Assembly (NCBI GenBank): GCA_963730555.1
Contig: CAVSSS010000038.1
Span: 1-64,000 of the forward strand
Length of the DNA: 64,000 nucleotides
DNA from: Roseiarcus sp963730555
GTDB lineage: Bacteria > Pseudomonadota > Alphaproteobacteria > Rhizobiales > Beijerinckiaceae
Direction: 5' to 3'
A program made the position numbers and the translations under genes. The notes under the pieces were generated by a model. The model did no database searches. It was given only the letters and a program-made list of their open reading frames with translations, and was not told the origin of the DNA. This document shows, in pieces, positions 62,600-64,000 of this stretch (within the stretch, counting starts at the first letter, position 1; each line of letters starts with the position of its first letter).

Positions 62600-63077
62600 T
62601 CACATCAAGGCGACCAGTTCGTCGAGCTGATCGAGCGTCACCCGCATGCCGCGCTCCATGCCCGAGGCCAGCGCGCCTTCCAACGCTTGCCCGCTTGGGA
62701 AGAGCTGGCCGAGCGTCAGACGGGTCCGGCCCTGGCTCTCCTCGAATGTGGCCGTCACCACGACCTCGCCGACGTCTGCCATCCGCTCATAGACTTGCGT
62801 GAGGACGAGCCGCGAGGGCGGATCGACCTCCAGATATCGCCCCGAGAATACTTCCGGGTTCTTCGGGTCGCGCCCGAATGCGAAGCGGTAGGCGCCGCCC
62901 ACGCGCAGGTCATGTTCGCATTCAAAGAGCGACACCCCGAAGGACTTGGGCGCCCACCATCGTTTCAAAAGCTCGGGCTTCGTCCATGCGTCAAAAACGA
63001 CGTGCGCCGGCGCATTGAACGTGCGGGTGACGACGAGCTCACGATCGCCGCTGCGCTCGACGATCGTTTCGTTTCAT
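62600..63077 (-). pseudogene. SRPBCC/AHSA1-family protein, frameshifted near the start
   Basis: About 159 residues when repaired. From ATG 63077 (MKR) a one-base slip after three codons leads into TIVERSGDRELVVTRTFNAP and AHVVFDAWTKPELLKRWWAPKSFG, a classic AHSA1 start. Then VSLFECEHDLRVGGAYRFAF and VVVTATFEESQGRTRLTL follow. Without the correction only residues from MKRWWAP would be made. It overlaps the ArsR gene, an arrangement common in rhizobial ArsR-SRPBCC operons. Confidence 0.82.
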
Positions 63078-63428
63078 GTGGCGCCTACTGTCCTCGCCTG
63101 CTGCATCCGATTGTTCCTTTTGCGTGAGTTCCTCGACGATTGTGTCCAGCTCTTCGAAACGCTCTTCCCAGACGTGCCGATAACGATCGAGCCACTCGTG
63201 AAGCTGTTTCAGAGGCTCAGCGCGCAGTCTGTAGATCCGCTGCTGCGCGCGCGGCTCCATCTCCACCAAGCCCGCACCCTTGAGAACCTTCAGGTGCTGC
63301 GACGTTTGCGATTGTCGGAGCCCGAGGCGGCCATGGATGTCGTTCACTGGCCGAGGTCCGGCGCGAAGCAGCTCGACGATCCGAAGTCGGTTGGGTTCGC
63401 CCAGCGCGACGAGGGTTTCGGGGTTCAT
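63039..63428 (-). CDS. ArsR-family transcriptional regulator
   Basis: 129 residues as read. The winged helix is ALGEPNRLRIVELLRAG, then QSQTSQHLKVLKGAGLVEMEPRAQQRIYRL. No cysteine metal site is present, so it belongs to the metal-independent ArsR group that accompanies SRPBCC proteins. Its frame continues across the ATG of the SRPBCC gene because of the nearby slip, so the last residues are uncertain. Confidence 0.88.
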   Translation of the reverse strand: MNPETLVALGEPNRLRIVELLRAGPRPVNDIHGRLGLRQSQTSQHLKVLKGAGLVEMEPRAQQRIYRLRAEPLKQLHEWLDRYRHVWEERFEELDTIVEELTQKEQSDAAGEDSRRHMKRNDRRAQRRS

Positions 63429-63432
63429 TCCC

Positions 63433-63470
63433 GTATATAATCATGAACGAATATACGTGTCAACGAATAT
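63433..63470. promoter_or_regulatory. candidate ArsR operator
   Basis: GTATAT (63433-63438) and ATATAC (63451-63456) form an inverted repeat. AACGAATAT occurs twice with a 16-bp period (63446-63454 and 63462-63470). The position directly upstream of the ArsR start suggests autoregulation. Confidence 0.5.
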
Positions 63471-63540
63471 TAGACGCAAATGGCTCAAGTCGGGTAAACG
63501 CCGTTGGGTCCGGGGCGCGGCTCTGTTCAGCCGCCTCGTT

Positions 63541-63649
63541 GTCATTCCCGGCGGACCGAAGGTCTGACCGGGAATCCGGTCGTTTCAGACGATTTGGGAC
63601 GGACGCTACGGGATTCCCGATCGGCAGCCCTGCGGCCGTCGGGAATGAC
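63541..63649. repeat. intergenic palindromic repeat element
   Basis: GTCATTCCCG (63541-63550) and CGGGAATGAC (63640-63649) are exact inverted ends of a 109-bp unit with further inner GGGAATCCGG/GGATTCCCG-type complementarity. Units of this kind are abundant between genes in Hyphomicrobiales. It fills most of the 63429-63749 gap. Confidence 0.7.
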
Positions 63650-63749
63650 AAGGAAATCGATCAGGCGGATTGGGTGGGAGACGCCGCAAGCCCAGGTTCG
63701 GCGCCGCGCGCGCCTCCGATCGCCGTCGAGATGTTATAAGCTAGCTCCC

Positions 63750-64000
63750 ATGTCGGACTTGGCGTTATCCATTGTTTTGGGCATAGCGCTCGCCGCTGCG
63801 ACCGGCTTCCGGGTGTTCTTGCCGATGCTCATTGTCAGTGGCGCGGCCTACACTGGACACCTCCAGTTGGACAGCAGCTTCGCCTGGCTCGGGACTCCGG
63901 CGGCCCTGGTCATGCTGAGTGTAGCGGCTGTTGCAGAAGTCCTGGCCTATTACATTCCAGTGGTCGACAACCTGCTCGACACGTTGGCGACGCCCGCCGC
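63750..64000 (+). CDS. DUF4126-family membrane protein, partial (runs off the window)
   Basis: ATG 63750 opens an uninterrupted frame to the window end (83 codons). It reads LALSIVLGIALAAATGFRVFLPMLIV, then AALVMLSVAAVAEVLAYYIPVVDNLLDTLATP, the pattern of DUF4126 proteins. At least three hydrophobic segments are visible. Function unknown. Confidence 0.8.
   Translation, partial: MSDLALSIVLGIALAAATGFRVFLPMLIVSGAAYTGHLQLDSSFAWLGTPAALVMLSVAAVAEVLAYYIPVVDNLLDTLATPA

Overview
The window looks like an alphaproteobacterial chromosome, most likely order Hyphomicrobiales (Rhizobiales); a Beijerinckiaceae- or Methylocystaceae-type host is an inference only. The basis is high GC with GCG-rich codons, several rhizobial-type small proteins, an HrcA/CIRCE-type groESL, Frc/Xyl-type sugar transporters, and rhizobial-type IS630, IS481, IS256 and IS110 elements. 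There are no rRNA genes and no CRISPR array. The only tRNA trace is a 3' fragment.

Layout. 0-3.3 kb: metal homeostasis, with a broken Zur-type regulator, a small CDF cation transporter, mntR and a divergent mntH. 3.4-7.4 kb: an insertion-sequence knot, in which an IS630 element is split by an IS110 element and an IS5-like element sits exactly on its left end. 7.4-15.6 kb: an accessory block flanked by an imperfect 32-bp direct repeat. It starts with a tRNA-Val 3' remnant and an IS3 fragment, then carries a RidA protein, a bicupin, a branched-chain-amino-acid-type ABC transporter (LivH, M, G, F and K, the last two frameshifted) and an iodotyrosine-deiodinase-like nitroreductase. 15.6-20.8 kb: a hypothetical protein, a DUF1194 protein, a Cys-rich secreted protein, groESL behind a CIRCE-like operator, and two small broken genes. 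20.9-24.9 kb: a second IS graveyard with an IS256 fragment, a tyrosine recombinase beside an array of TATGCCGAC motifs, and an IS481 element split by an IS1111-type IS110 element.

24.9-59.3 kb has more uniform GC-rich coding: an RraA-like protein, a CocE/NonD hydrolase, a D-Ala-D-Ala carboxypeptidase, a TIM-barrel isomerase with a TPP enzyme, a beta-barrel protein, an alpha/beta hydrolase, an ETHE1-rhodanese fusion, a serine hydrolase, a 1-Cys peroxiredoxin and an adenylate cyclase. These are followed by a Tat-exported SDR, an ABC-2 exporter with an Rrf2 regulator and a GST, a VIT-type transporter, a UvrD-like helicase, a sugar ABC system, a class A beta-lactamase, a collagen-like lipoprotein, an EthD protein, a VCBS/ASPIC plus di-haem pair, and a LacI-controlled xylose-type ABC system. 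59.4-64 kb: two SDR genes with a TetR regulator and shared operator-like motifs, an ArsR/SRPBCC pair and the start of a DUF4126 membrane protein.

The most striking observation is in the IS1111-type element at 22642-24029. Its non-coding 3' part contains two pairs of short guides. One pair matches both sides of the IS481 insertion site, the other matches both ends of the element, and both pairs are arranged as in a bridge RNA. The interrupted IS481 reading frame is restored exactly by removing the element. The second general observation is that about twenty otherwise well-conserved genes carry single-base frameshifts; sequence or assembly error explains this at least as well as gene decay.
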